From Gonatopus flavifemur (Eukaryota; Arthropoda; Insecta; Hymenoptera; Dryinidae), in NCBI GenBank assembly GCA_018340375.1, contig JAFFJZ010000001.1, positions 38,680,001 through 38,744,000 of the forward strand: DNA of 64,000 nt, read 5' to 3'. How positions within the stretch are numbered: position 1 is the first letter of the stretch; every line of letters starts with the position of its first letter. Positions 46,316-56,494 of this stretch are shown here, piece by piece. Made by a program: the position numbers and the translations under genes. Under the pieces are notes generated by a model. That model was not told where the DNA came from, ran no database searches, and worked only from the letters and a program-made list of their open reading frames with translations.

Positions 46316-46410
46316 ATGAATAACGATAATTCCATTATATTTTCCAGATCTTATGAGTTCGAGTTTACGTTCTTTTTCTATCAACAATTCAAACTTCGAC
46401 ACCATGTTGG
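46296..46410. repeat. Copy 2 of the ~105-bp dispersed repeat (copy 1 at 17935)
   Basis: It shares AAGGAATTGATTCGAGAAG and CTATCAACAATTCAAACTTC with 17935-18040 in the same order. It follows directly on the LINE fragment and probably belongs to it. Confidence 0.5.
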
Positions 46411-47477
46411 TTCATCCAACTCGTTCCATATGTATCCATCTGGTGGTTCTTGGACACTCACTTATTTGGCACAGCGTTTCATAAGTTTCGTTGACTTTCA
46501 CTTACTCCAGTTCATGTATTTATATTGTTCTTATCTTATCCTTGGAAGGCTCTGCCCTGGGATACAATGAACATATATCTATCTAAACATCTATATTTCC
46601 CTCTATGAGTAAGATTTCACTCTTTCAAGTTTAGAGAGTACAGGAAGAATCTTTGACTTGTCGAAGATCCATTTCATAATTTATCAAATGCCAAGTTATC
46701 AAAATCATATTTACTTCTCTCATTTGCTTCAGGACACACGTTATACTGAAAGGAATTTCCACAGACGGCACATCATTTAGATGGATACGTATACGTATAT
46801 GTATAGATGTATACGAATAGACACGTGTGTCATGGACTTGAAATGAGCAGAGAAGGGAAATTTAGACGATCATTTATTCCTAATGGAAATGTATTGCTAT
46901 TCTGCTAACTGCAGCTCACGAGACATGAATGGATATTAATAGCCGGACGCGTATCATGACGCCTTGCGTGATGCTGAATTTAAGTTTTCAATTTAACATA
47001 AGTATACCACTGCCCTAGCATTGCAACATTATACCTGACATGAATTCATATTTCTTCCTGGTATCTTATAGTTTCTATACCTTCCTTGATATTGATTTGA
47101 GAAATGTAAACACACAAATAGAAGAAAAAGAAATGAATCCAATGTTGACACACTTACCGTAATACTGGAAGGAAGTTGATTCAGTCCATGAATTCATAAT
47201 CAGGTATTCGGTAATACAATATGAATCATCAATTCAGATCAGATTTTCATCTGTTTGTGCATTGAAACTATTTTTGTCGTCTTTTTTTGATAACTGAGAT
47301 GAATCTATTATTCTAACACAATTCACGCGTGTCAGTATGAATACTTCGAACATGATGTTTGAATTTTATTTTTTAAAAATATCTTCTCGAAACTTCCACA
47401 ATATTTGACTGACAGCAGAATGGTGAAAGTATTCGATATATTTATGTAAACACATCTCAGAACTTCACATATCCTTT
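46411..47477. other. No supported gene
   Basis: AT-rich DNA with a GATACGTATACGTATATG block at 46783-46802. No inverted repeats with flanking duplications recognised. Confidence 0.3.
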
Positions 47478-47730
47478 CCCGTGTGGAAATTTCTCCCGGG
47501 CTCAGACCTAGGCCAGGTTTATAATCCCTACTAGAAAAGTGGCCCCAACTTGGAATGTCATACTTTTCAATCTAGGCCCCGTAATGGTATCAAATATGCA
47601 GGCAAAACCATGGTACCCAACTTGGGGCCCACATGGGCCGTTCATAAGCAACCTTGTATTTGATGTCTTACATATACTCCTACGGGGCCAGGGCCTACCT
47701 TAGGATGTCCAGGATTGTTTTCCACACGGG
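47478..47730. mobile_element. CCC-type element (253 bp), TT duplication, GGGCC-rich
   Basis: Ends CCCGTGTGGAAATTTC and GTTTTCCACACGGG (complement CCCGTGTGGAAAAC). TT flanks both sides (47476-47477, 47731-47732). The interior is GC-rich with repeated GGCCCC, CAACTTGG and AGGCCC words in both orientations (GACCTAGGCCAGG / CCAGGGCCTACC). Non-coding. Confidence 0.75.
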
Positions 47731-47922
47731 TTCCTCGAAATACAGACTTCATGGTTGGGACGCAGGAATCATAATTGTTGAACCGATTGTATTTAACCTT
47801 CGTCTGTAGGTTCCACACATATATTTTTACTTCAGACAACCACAAAATTGAAATATTGACCATGTCGCCTTTGTGTAACAGGACCTCTGTGAATTTCTAT
47901 AATAAACATTCAATTTTGTAAA

Positions 47923-48037
47923 CCCGAGTAAAACTTTTTGTTTCGGATTCACTGAACGAGACTGGTGCACAGGTGTTGCTTTTCTTGCGTTACTGTTGCG
48001 GACCTGTTGCGAACTGAAATTAACATTTTTCCTAGGG
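47923..48037. mobile_element. CCC-type MITE (115 bp), AA duplication
   Basis: Ends CCCGAGTAAAACTTTTTG and AACATTTTTCCTAGGG. AA flanks both sides (47921-47922, 48038-48039). Inner text (GAGACTGGTGCACAGGTGTTGC, GTTACTGTTGCGGA) matches the element at 24773, so this is a shorter copy of the same family. Confidence 0.82.
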
Positions 48038-48115
48038 AAGGAACATTCAGAACCACACTAATCACGAAGTCTAATCAATCACTTTGGGTAACTTCAAAGC
48101 ACTTTGCTGGGAGCC

Positions 48116-48214
48116 ATGGCTAAATTAGACTATAGTGAGGATGAATGGGAATTGAAACATCGTGGAACCATACGAAAACTTATTCCTCGCAGAGCCTTGA
48201 GGGCACTGAAGTGA
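48116..48214 (+). CDS. Small ORF, 32 codons, strong start context
   Basis: ATG at 48116 lies in GAGCCATGG, a strong eukaryotic initiation context. The reading frame begins MAKLDYSEDEWELKHRG, continues with a strongly basic half (IRKLIPRRALRALK) and ends at TGA 48212-48214. An acidic first half followed by a basic tail is unusual for chance translation, and local GC is slightly raised. No family is recognised. It could be a real micropeptide, the start of a spliced gene or a fragment of a dead transposon. It lies between two CCC-type MITEs. Confidence 0.2.
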   Translation: MAKLDYSEDEWELKHRGTIRKLIPRRALRALK

Positions 48215-48258
48215 ATCATGGCGTCGTCAGAAGAATTCCACGACCTACTAATAAACTA

Positions 48259-48329
48259 CCCTGCTAGAAATGAAACCTTTTGGATCTTTTGGATGGTCCA
48301 ATTTTCAGAAAAGGACATTTCTAGTGGGG
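48259..48329. mobile_element. CCC-type miniature element (71 bp), TA duplication
   Basis: Ends CCCTGCTAGAAATG and CATTTCTAGTGGGG (complement CCCCACTAGAAATG). TA flanks both sides (48257-48258, 48330-48331). It is the smallest member seen, and the third of this type within 900 bp. Confidence 0.65.
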
Positions 48330-48331
48330 TA

Positions 48332-51300
48332 CCAAAACTTGGTCATAATTTATGATAGGATATATTTTCAACATTCATTTTAGCTGAGATATAATCTGCT
48401 GTTTGCTACAAACAGATTGCCCACCGAGTTCATGTGAATGATCGAACAGTAGAAGTGAAATTCAATTCATGTGTTCCATATTTAAACTCATCTGCGAATG
48501 TTGAATAAGAATGACGAAGATATATTTCACACCGGACTCCACTGGAATGAAACCAGTTGTCTTTTTTCCTTCTCTTCTGCATATATTGCTGAAAAATTCA
48601 GGAACCATTAATACAAATAAATCAAGGTGATACTTTGTATGGATAACGCTCAAATTAAAATTATTCAAAATAAAATCACTGATTCTACCCATTTAAAAAT
48701 TCAATTCAGTTCTTATTCTTGATACTCGGCATTATTCCATTCTAAAATGAATATGTAGGGGGAACCAATTTAACACAATGTGTATCGAAAATAATGCACA
48801 TCCATATTCGTCATTTCTTGTTGCTCTAACAATGGAACAGGAGAACGGAAGTTTCGAATGGGATTGAACGGATTATGAAATTATTGTACATTATTCTATT
48901 CAATCGATTCATCAACAATGAAACTCATATAACGTTACCGATGTCTTCTACCTACACGGCGATCCTGCTGATCCCATATCCAATATGATAATTTGGCAAT
49001 AATCTGGAGAGATTATTCAGTATTTCAACACATAACATCCACTGGTTCATTGATCCATGACGATCGTTCTCATCTTTCACGTGTCGTCTGCTTTGAATAT
49101 TGCGTATTTTGTACATGGAATACCGAAAAATATAGAATGTAGATATAATCCGAGAAATGGCACGTTCTTCCGAGGAAATTTGCATTTTTCCACCGAACGA
49201 ACGAACGAATGAAAAGTAAAGAAGATCAAGCCGGAAAAAAAGGATGAGCGAGGAAGTATGTGTTTACATAAGGACATGGAAGAACGGCGCTAGGAACAAT
49301 ACGGGTTCTGTAAAGCCTTCCGCGATGTTTGTGCATCCGCAACTTCCACGTTTGTGCGAATCGTAAATCAAAGACCGGGACATTCCTTATATAGACTAGC
49401 AGCCTGTCTGCCTGGCCACTATTTCTACGACACCAAAAATAAGCCACTCCTGTCCGCAAGCGCTAGCCCGGCACAAAACGCCTCCTCGATATATTATCTT
49501 TCGTATAAATTTCACGACTCATTCTTCTTCTTCTTCTTCTCCTTCTTCTTTTGTACCTTCTGCTTTTCTAGATCTGCTTTTTCTCTTATTCCTAGTTTCT
49601 TTCCTTCAAGTGATGTCTTGGAAGAATACGATCTGAAATCGGGATGAAATCAGTTCCGTGGCAAAAAGTTCCGAATGATACGAAATACAATATTATGTTT
49701 CAAATAAATCAAACTGAATCCAATATAAGAGATAGCTGAAAGTACTGTTGATATTTTCATACAGATTTTTACGTTCTGGAAGGAAGAATCAGTTTCATGT
49801 ATGCCGAATCAACGAATTGATTCGTTTGGATTTCGAAAGAGCGAAATCGAGAACAAAATTCATTTGTTCTCCCGAATAAAAGAATTTCACTCATTCCTTT
49901 TTGTTCAGAAAATTCTCCCTCGACTAAATGCGAGAATGAACAACAAAAGAACATCTTCGATCCGTTCAAGTTTATTGTCCAATTCGAATCGACATTCGAT
50001 TCCAAATGACATGTTCCAGCGAGACTTTGTCTCTTTATAAAGATTTTCTGTAGATGCTGCGCAGCAAGAGTCAAATAGCTTCATCTTGACATTGTTCATC
50101 CACAATTTTCGTCGAAGGTATCGTACTGTAAACAATCGAACGATACAACCTCAATTAATCCCAAGATTCGAGTGCAACCATTGTTGTATCAATTATAAAT
50201 GAATTCATTACGCGTACAGGAAGAATATGAACAAAACGAGCAAAATAGCGGCATATATAAAATTATGACGAATATCATTATATTCCATAGCCAATTGAAT
50301 TAATCTCGCACTCCGGATTATGTAGAATCAAATGCACATCGATGATACATAATTTCTCTCTAATTTGACATTAAAGAGGATAGGGAAGTATATTACGTGT
50401 AATTTGTTTCATCAGTAGTTTGTCATGAACGTACGTATAATTATACAGGACTGCGTGGATGCAGAATTTCTCCTGCTATAGAGGAAGATACACAATCGAC
50501 AGTGTCACATTGCCTCATTTCATCGATTGATACGTATACACAAATTGTGCTGCAAACAAAAACAGAATAAAATCACAGAGTCACAAAGTGAAACAAAGAT
50601 TAAAGAAGAATGGGAGAGCAGTGTACGGCAAAAAAGATACAATACACGAATACGTATATGTATAGTAAAAGTACAAATACAAACTGGCAAAAAATACATG
50701 GATAGGTAAATTTTCAATGGCATAGAAAACCAGACGGGGCGGAGAGTTTGTTAGGATTTAATTACGAGAAAATGAAAGACCGCGCGTTACGAGCAATGAT
50801 TCCAACATTGAATGCGAGGTGTTAGTCCTTTTTGGCTTAATTTTGGCTCTGCAATTGTCGATTCAACCGCAAATGTACCACCTGTATCGAGCTGGGGATG
50901 GAGTTCCAATCAGCCGATTTGGAACTCTTTGATTTCAAGTACTTTTTATTATATTTTATGAAATGTTTGGTCGCCTTTGTTCTCATTTCCATCTATTATC
51001 CATCAATACAACAATCCCTATTATCTCACAACAATCGGTTCTCGAAGACAATCGATCTCCGGTCCCATCAATATATTATCAACTCAAATAGAAACCAATA
51101 AGTGTAAAGTTATTGGAATTCACTTTCTGTGATGTTTCATCAAAGTTATTGTAGGATGTATTTTGGATTCTATGCGGAGATCAATGTTCTCCCTGGCAAA
51201 AATAAAACGTATACACAAAGCACGAAGGAAGCGCATACGAAGCGAAAAATGTTTCAATTCCCTTTTCCTGAAGCGTGTGATGCTCACACGTTCCATATAA

Positions 51301-51390
51301 TATAAAAGTAAGTTATATATATCAAGCGTGTGTGAATCATAACTATTCTAACTGGCAATAATATCTTCAAGCGTTCGATACCAACGACGA
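48332..51390. other. Gene-poor stretch
   Basis: No supported gene. TTC trinucleotide run at 49522-49550 (listed). Short ORFs occur throughout, including 49354-49647, but no domain is recognised. 49200-49500 is slightly GC-raised without splice or coding evidence. Confidence 0.3.
49522..49550. repeat. TTC trinucleotide microsatellite
   Basis: (TTC)n of about 29 bp with one interruption. Confidence 0.9.
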
Positions 51391-51393
51391 TCC

Positions 51394-51455
51394 ATGGCTT
51401 AGTGGAGAAGACCCTCAACTGCCAAGGTGAAAGTCACTGATTCGATTTTCACTAT
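51394..51455 (+). repeat. tRNA-like Pol III promoter boxes, possible SINE head or tRNA pseudogene
   Basis: TGGCTTAGTGG (51395-51405) fits the A-box consensus TRGYNNARNGG exactly. 34 bases downstream GATTCGATTTT (51439-51449) is a partial B box (core TTCGA intact). The spacing is that of a tRNA gene. A full cloverleaf does not close: acceptor pairing is poor, and the T-arm is replaced by GTGAAA..TTTCAC pairing. A decayed tRNA-derived SINE head or pseudogene is more likely than a working tRNA. Confidence 0.4.
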
Positions 51456-52738
51456 GGGATTAAATGTTTTTATTTAGGTTTTTTGAATTTTACGTGCTTC
51501 CGTTGTTCCATCTCGTTTACTCTTCCTTACCGCTCCCATTCTCCCTAGGGCTATTGATTTCCATCAGTGGAATCGGTCAAACCCGTCACACTTCAAAAGA
51601 ACTGATGAGAAACAAAACTTAATTTTGGAAAATTATGTTGTTTTGTCACAGGATCTGGGGGAGTCTATATAACTCATTCAGTGATTTCTTCCGTTACTTT
51701 TCCCTAACAGCGCCTTCACCACTGTCCACGTCGCATCTCCGTGGAAACGAGGTGGAAAAAAGAGACGTAAATACGAGATGAATGAACGGAGAAGCGACGT
51801 AGAGGTAATGGAGGAATGACCAGGGATCGGTGGTTGTGATGTACGGGTTAGGATAATTCATTCGTTATCATGACCATGAAGAGCTGCAATTTGAAGGAAT
51901 CAGAACATCCCCGTCACTAGATGAAATGACACATGAATTTTATAATTTCAGTAACCTACAAATCTTTCATCTCCCTCTTCCGCTTCCGAGTGAGTATAAT
52001 GAAATGCTCGGAAGATCAACGATGAATTCTGTCAATTTGTACATGGAATTTTTTTTGCAATCGATTGATGAAATATCATCCGAGAAGGTTATCAAAGTGC
52101 GTGTTCATCGGTTTCAAATCAAATGAAGGAGTGATGAATTAATTATTATGGAATGTAACGTGAAACGATCAGATTTTATTCGAGAATTTTCAAATTGTCA
52201 AATGCCAGGCTTGCAGTTTAAAAGCACCCGTAGTTTAATACGGTTTCAATTTCGAATAGGTTAAGTACTCCAATACACGTTCATCATCATTTTCAAAAGA
52301 ATGCTGGATGAATAACTTTTGAAAAGCATATACGTAACTCCGCATGTTTTCAAAATTCACTTGCTATTTGGTATCTTTTTTAATTACATACGTGGCGAGG
52401 CACTTAACCTACTTGAATTGAACAATTCATTGTTCAGTGAAAGCAAGGAAACGTAATATGGATAATGTTTGACTCTTATACTTCCATACAGATGACTTCG
52501 GTTACAAGTATTTCCTTTCCCAATGTATATGAGTGTACGTGTATGTGAAAGAGAAAATTTTTTCATGTAAAGTTGTTGGGTTGTATTCATAATTCACACA
52601 AGAATTATATAATATAAATCTCGTGGACAAAATTACATCCATGGGAAAGGTATCATAAAGGATAGTTATTGATGGTGGTCAATTCAACGACGTGGAGAGT
52701 ACAATTCTTAGCGTTTATTGTAAAAAGCCCTATTAGAA
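51456..52738. other. No supported gene
   Basis: Slightly mixed composition. 51720-51800 is GC-raised (CTCCGTGGAAACGAGG, AGAAGCGACGTAGAGG) without a recognisable frame. Nothing else seen. Confidence 0.3.
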
Positions 52739-53215
52739 CAAAGAGTATCAAGAGGGAACATAGTGGTGGTAGGGATCAAACGGAAACTCACACCCTCAAG
52801 AGCTACTTCCGGATGGGTCCAATAAATGAGAGCACAATTCTGAAAGTGATAAGTGAATTTTACTTTTGGAAACAAAATTTCTGTTGGTTGGGCCCAGGGG
52901 GCATAAACTTGAATGTAAAGTTTGGACGGGCGTTTGTGGTGCCGTCCAAGTTGAGGACACCTGAATTAACGTCACATCCATTTCCTAACACTACTGAAAG
53001 ACCAATAATAACAATTTTTGAATTAGTGTAAGTATATGCATATGGACTAGTTCAAGTGTCCTCAACTTGCACACCACCACAAACGGTTCTTTAAATTTCA
53101 GACTTGAGATTATGCCCCCTGGTTGGACCCATGAGAAAGTCGGTCTTGTGGGTGTGAGTTTCCGTTTCAATAAATTCTACCCCTCCCACCGTTATGTTCC
53201 CTCCTGATACTCTTT
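52739..53215. mobile_element. Fold-back element with ~200-bp arms
   Basis: Left arm CAAAGAGTATCAAGAGGGAA, then GGAAACTCACACCC, GGGCATAAACTTGA, GTTTGTGGTG and CAAGTTGAGGACAC. The right arm is the complement in reverse order: GTGTCCTCAACTTG, CACCACAAACG, TGAGATTATGCCCCC, GGGTGTGAGTTTCC and TTCCCTCCTGATACTCTTTGG. The arms diverge by ~15-20% with indels. A 120-codon ORF (52669-53031) reads through the left arm and has no domain. No clear target duplication. Confidence 0.65.
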
Positions 53216-53223
53216 GGATTCAG

Positions 53224-53346
53224 CGATGTTAGGAGAATCTTGGTACCCTCCATCGATCGGATGATTCCTGTAGGATTGATTATATGATTGGACGATATGG
53301 AAGAACTGTCCGATCAACTTCGTTTACCAAGATTCTCCTAACATCG
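53224..53346. mobile_element. Second short fold-back adjoining the first (123 bp)
   Basis: Left end CGATGTTAGGAGAATCTTGG; right end CCAAGATTCTCCTAACATCG, a perfect 20-bp inverted repeat, with TCGATCGGATGATT / GTCCGATCAACTT loosely paired inside. Flanks TTTGGATTCAG and TGCTTGGATCAG are similar, so a longer imperfect duplication is possible. Confidence 0.65.
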
Positions 53347-53814
53347 GTGCTTGGATCAGAACATATAGTAGACAATGCTTTGTTATTACAAAATTTGAGA
53401 AGGGAGCCATTTCCAAACAGAATAGGACAAATGAATCGGAATGAATCGGAATTCAAAACATTTGATGAAATTCAAAATAAAATTCTGGTGGATGAATTCA
53501 TATTTTAATTCTTGATAATGCGGATAAGATTTTGTAGGAGGCCCCCACTACCAGAGAGAAAACTCCTTTGTTCCCCGAGTAAGCAAAAACCATTACGTCC
53601 AGTGCTTTATTCGTGAGGAGTAAGCGTTTTCAAACGCTAGGTTCGCAAAGAAACTCGTGTGATATCGCCTTAGGGCCAAATAGCTTTCGCCTGATGTTTC
53701 CCAAAGTCAGGTTATGTGCATATATCATAATAGATATCACCAATGATTTAGGATGAGTATTCTTCAAATCTGGTATAATTATTAACTCTAGAACTGTATA
53801 CATGGGTTTAGTGA
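53347..53814. other. No supported gene
   Basis: It contains TTCCCCGAGTAAGCAAAAACC at about 53574, which resembles a CCC-type end (CCCGAGTAAG) without a recognised partner. Otherwise no feature. Confidence 0.3.
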
Positions 53815-53822
53815 ACCCAGAG

Positions 53823-53985
53823 CAGTGATGCCAGGAAAAACGGTGTGGACCGAAAATTGTGCCCCTCCATTGTTCACACAATGACACGTTCGTATACGTG
53901 CGACTCACATGTATACGAAAGTTTCATCGTGTGCATGGTAGAGGGGCTGATTTTTCGGTCCACACCGTCTTTCCTGGCATCACTG
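53823..53985. mobile_element. hAT-type MITE (CAGTGATGCCAG family), perfect 8-bp duplication
   Basis: Ends CAGTGATGCCAGGAAAAACG and CGTCTTTCCTGGCATCACTG, with inner GTGTGGACCGAAAA / TTTTTCGGTCCACAC. ACCCAGAG flanks both sides (53815-53822, 53986-53993). It shares terminal bases with 19358 but not the interior. 163 bp, non-coding. Confidence 0.92.
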
Positions 53986-53993
53986 ACCCAGAG

Positions 53994-56280
53994 CGTTTTC
54001 TCAAATTCATGTCGTTCTGCACTGTGCGACCCGACCAGCGGAGCGCTCCTAAATTTCTGTTAATGCTACTAGCAGTGCCACGGTAGCAACGTAGTAGCTT
54101 TCCCAGGATTTTGGCACTGCTCACTACCATAACACATATTTAATGTGAACTATAACGTAGCACTACCTCAGTGCTACCAGTATTACCAGGGAGTGCTACC
54201 AAGTAGTGCTGCTAGTGAAATATTACTAAGTCACTCCTATTTCCACACATGAATCAAGTAATGTACGTACAAGCTGCTTTCAACGTATGAGTGGATGGTA
54301 GCGGCGCTGCTAAAAGCGCTATCCTAATTTTGCTGGCGCGAGGGTTTTCGCTACCACGAACATGGGTGGAGGAAAACTTTCGTACGATTGAATTCTATCT
54401 TCATAAATCTGAGTATGTAGTTTACAGCTAGGTGTTTTGATTTCAACCCCATTGAAGGGAATCAACCACTATCGTTACCCAGACAGCACAATTTGCCACT
54501 GGAACGTTTATGGAAGGTTTATAGAACGTAGCAGAGGTTTTCTGGACGTTCAAAAAAAGGCACAGAGACACGTTGTGCTGTTAGGGTAAGAATTACAACA
54601 CATTTCGTCAGCCAGGTCCCGTGGACCCATGTTCGAGGGGTAAAAAAATATGTATACAGTTCTAGGGTTAAACAATTGTAAAATTGTCATGATTCATGAT
54701 GACAAACCTCCGAAAGATCTTCGGATGTTTTGATTCCTTCTACCTGTATCCAACAAGTAATCCTAGTACCGTTGGAAAGCGATGTGATGAAAATCTAAGA
54801 TTGTATAAGAACATGATTGCGAGACATCAGCGGGGAATAAAAATCGTACAATGTGCGGAAGATGGTACAATTTTGTCGTGATATGATAGCAACTATAACA
54901 CCGCATCGGTATCCATCTACTCAAGCAGGAGTCAAATGGAGATGAAGATCATTGTGGGTATTCAGTTTCAGCCAAACTGAAATGAAAAGGTCTGGAGTGC
55001 ATCGCATTAGGATATCAACGTCTGCACTTCATATCTAGCAATGGAAGGAGAAGTTCTAGAAATGTGTGATTCTCCCCTATTTGTATCTCTGTTTGCGTTA
55101 TCGTCGTTCATGCAAAGAGAAAGAGAGGGAGAGAGCGTTGGGGTGCTGTTTCTCTTGCGTACAAGGGTGTACGTATTGCAGGAAACAATTATTACGAGAC
55201 AAAAGATAACGCGCGTAGACCGTCATGGAAACTTGCCAAACAGTCTGAGGTCTATACACACAAACAGAAATTGTAACTGTAGCGAAATTCTACGTATGGT
55301 GCTTCTTTCGCAAGTGAAGCATATGTATTGGTGTTTGTCATTTGTCTCCAGCGAGTAAGTACTCAGCAAACATCACATAACATGGTCTTGATGCGGATGT
55401 AATGTAACATAGCACGGCGTGCAGTATCATGTAATTATTGCATGTTGAGTTTATGGTTCCAAGGATTTCCCATTCGCACGCGTATAATCGACACACAGTC
55501 ATTGTTTAATTTTCCAAGTGAGGAAAGAATTCAGAATTTTTGCCCTTGAATTATTGGAACAATTATTGTATTGTGAGAAATCAATTGGGAATTGACTGGA
55601 ATTAATTTCAACATTTCTATTTTATGAGATCAAATTGATTGCTAGATACTTCCTTACTGTGGCCCTGTAGTGCCGGTCAAGAACCGTTCCTGGCTATTTG
55701 AAACGCATGCAGTCATGGTTGTAGTGGTGGTTGCTAAGTCATTTCACTTTCATAACTACATGTCTGATTATCCACATGTGCGACTTTTGATTGGAAATCA
55801 AAGAAATCCTCTAGAACATTCTGAAAGATATTGTTTGGAGGTTTTTACGTGAGATTTCTCAATGTTTTCTAAGGATATTTTGTTTACATCTTTCGCCTCA
55901 GTAGGAATCATTTTAGATGTTCCTTCGCCCCTTTATCCCTGGCCCTGATATAGATAAGTGAACTGCCCAATATCTTTTCCTATGATACTGGACAAGATTT
56001 GACTGATAAATGACCATTTTTCTTCATAAACTAGAGGCATGAAAAGATTCTGATCAGAACTACTGTCAATTACTCATCGTGCTTACCTTATCGATGATGA
56101 AAGTTAGCTGATTGTATAGCTCCCTCGCTATCGTTAATAGTGAATATGTTCTGGAATCGATAATAGTTAGGTATAGTGAAAAAGTCCCAATGTTCCTGGC
56201 CAAAGAACACAAATACGACTTCATACGATGAAATTTTTCTCAATGTAGGCATATAATTTGAAAAATCACAAAGCGATATC
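53994..56280. other. Gene-poor stretch with repeat words
   Basis: 54060-54235 repeats the word AGTGCTAC / GTAGCACT and TGCTACTAGCAGTGCC / AGTGCTGCTAGTG in both orientations, a decayed inverted repeat. 54490-54590 resembles 15180-15300. 55919-55990 resembles 60480-60590 (CTCCTTCGCCCCT..CCCTGAT..GTGA.CTGCC.AATAT). No gene is recognised; ORFs at 55041-55358 and elsewhere have no domain. Confidence 0.35.
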
Positions 56281-56283
56281 ATA

Positions 56284-56492
56284 CACAGTGGAAAATTTTG
56301 TGCATTATCAATGCACGAGCATATCCCAAACGATCCGCTCAAAATTTGTGTCAGATACTGACACAAGGGTGTAAAAAATTATCACAAAAATGTTAAATTT
56401 GCATTGGAAATCTGTCAATTTGACACTCATCTTTGTTGATTTTCAACATGAATTTCGAGTGAACCGTTTCTGACACAAAATTTTCCACTGTG
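56284..56492. mobile_element. Tc1/mariner-type MITE (209 bp), TA duplication
   Basis: Ends CACAGTGGAAAATTTTGTG and CACAAAATTTTCCACTGTG are exact complements. TA flanks both sides (56282-56283, 56493-56494). Inner words TGACACAA / TTTGACAC repeat in both orientations. Its right TA directly abuts the next element. Confidence 0.88.
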
Positions 56493-56494
56493 TA

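Noticed and set aside
51394..51455. Functional tRNA gene
   Set aside because: A and B boxes are present, but acceptor and T stems do not pair, so only a SINE/pseudogene call is kept.
52669..53031. 120-codon ORF
   Set aside because: It lies on one arm of the fold-back at 52739-53215; no domain and no sign of selection on the frame.
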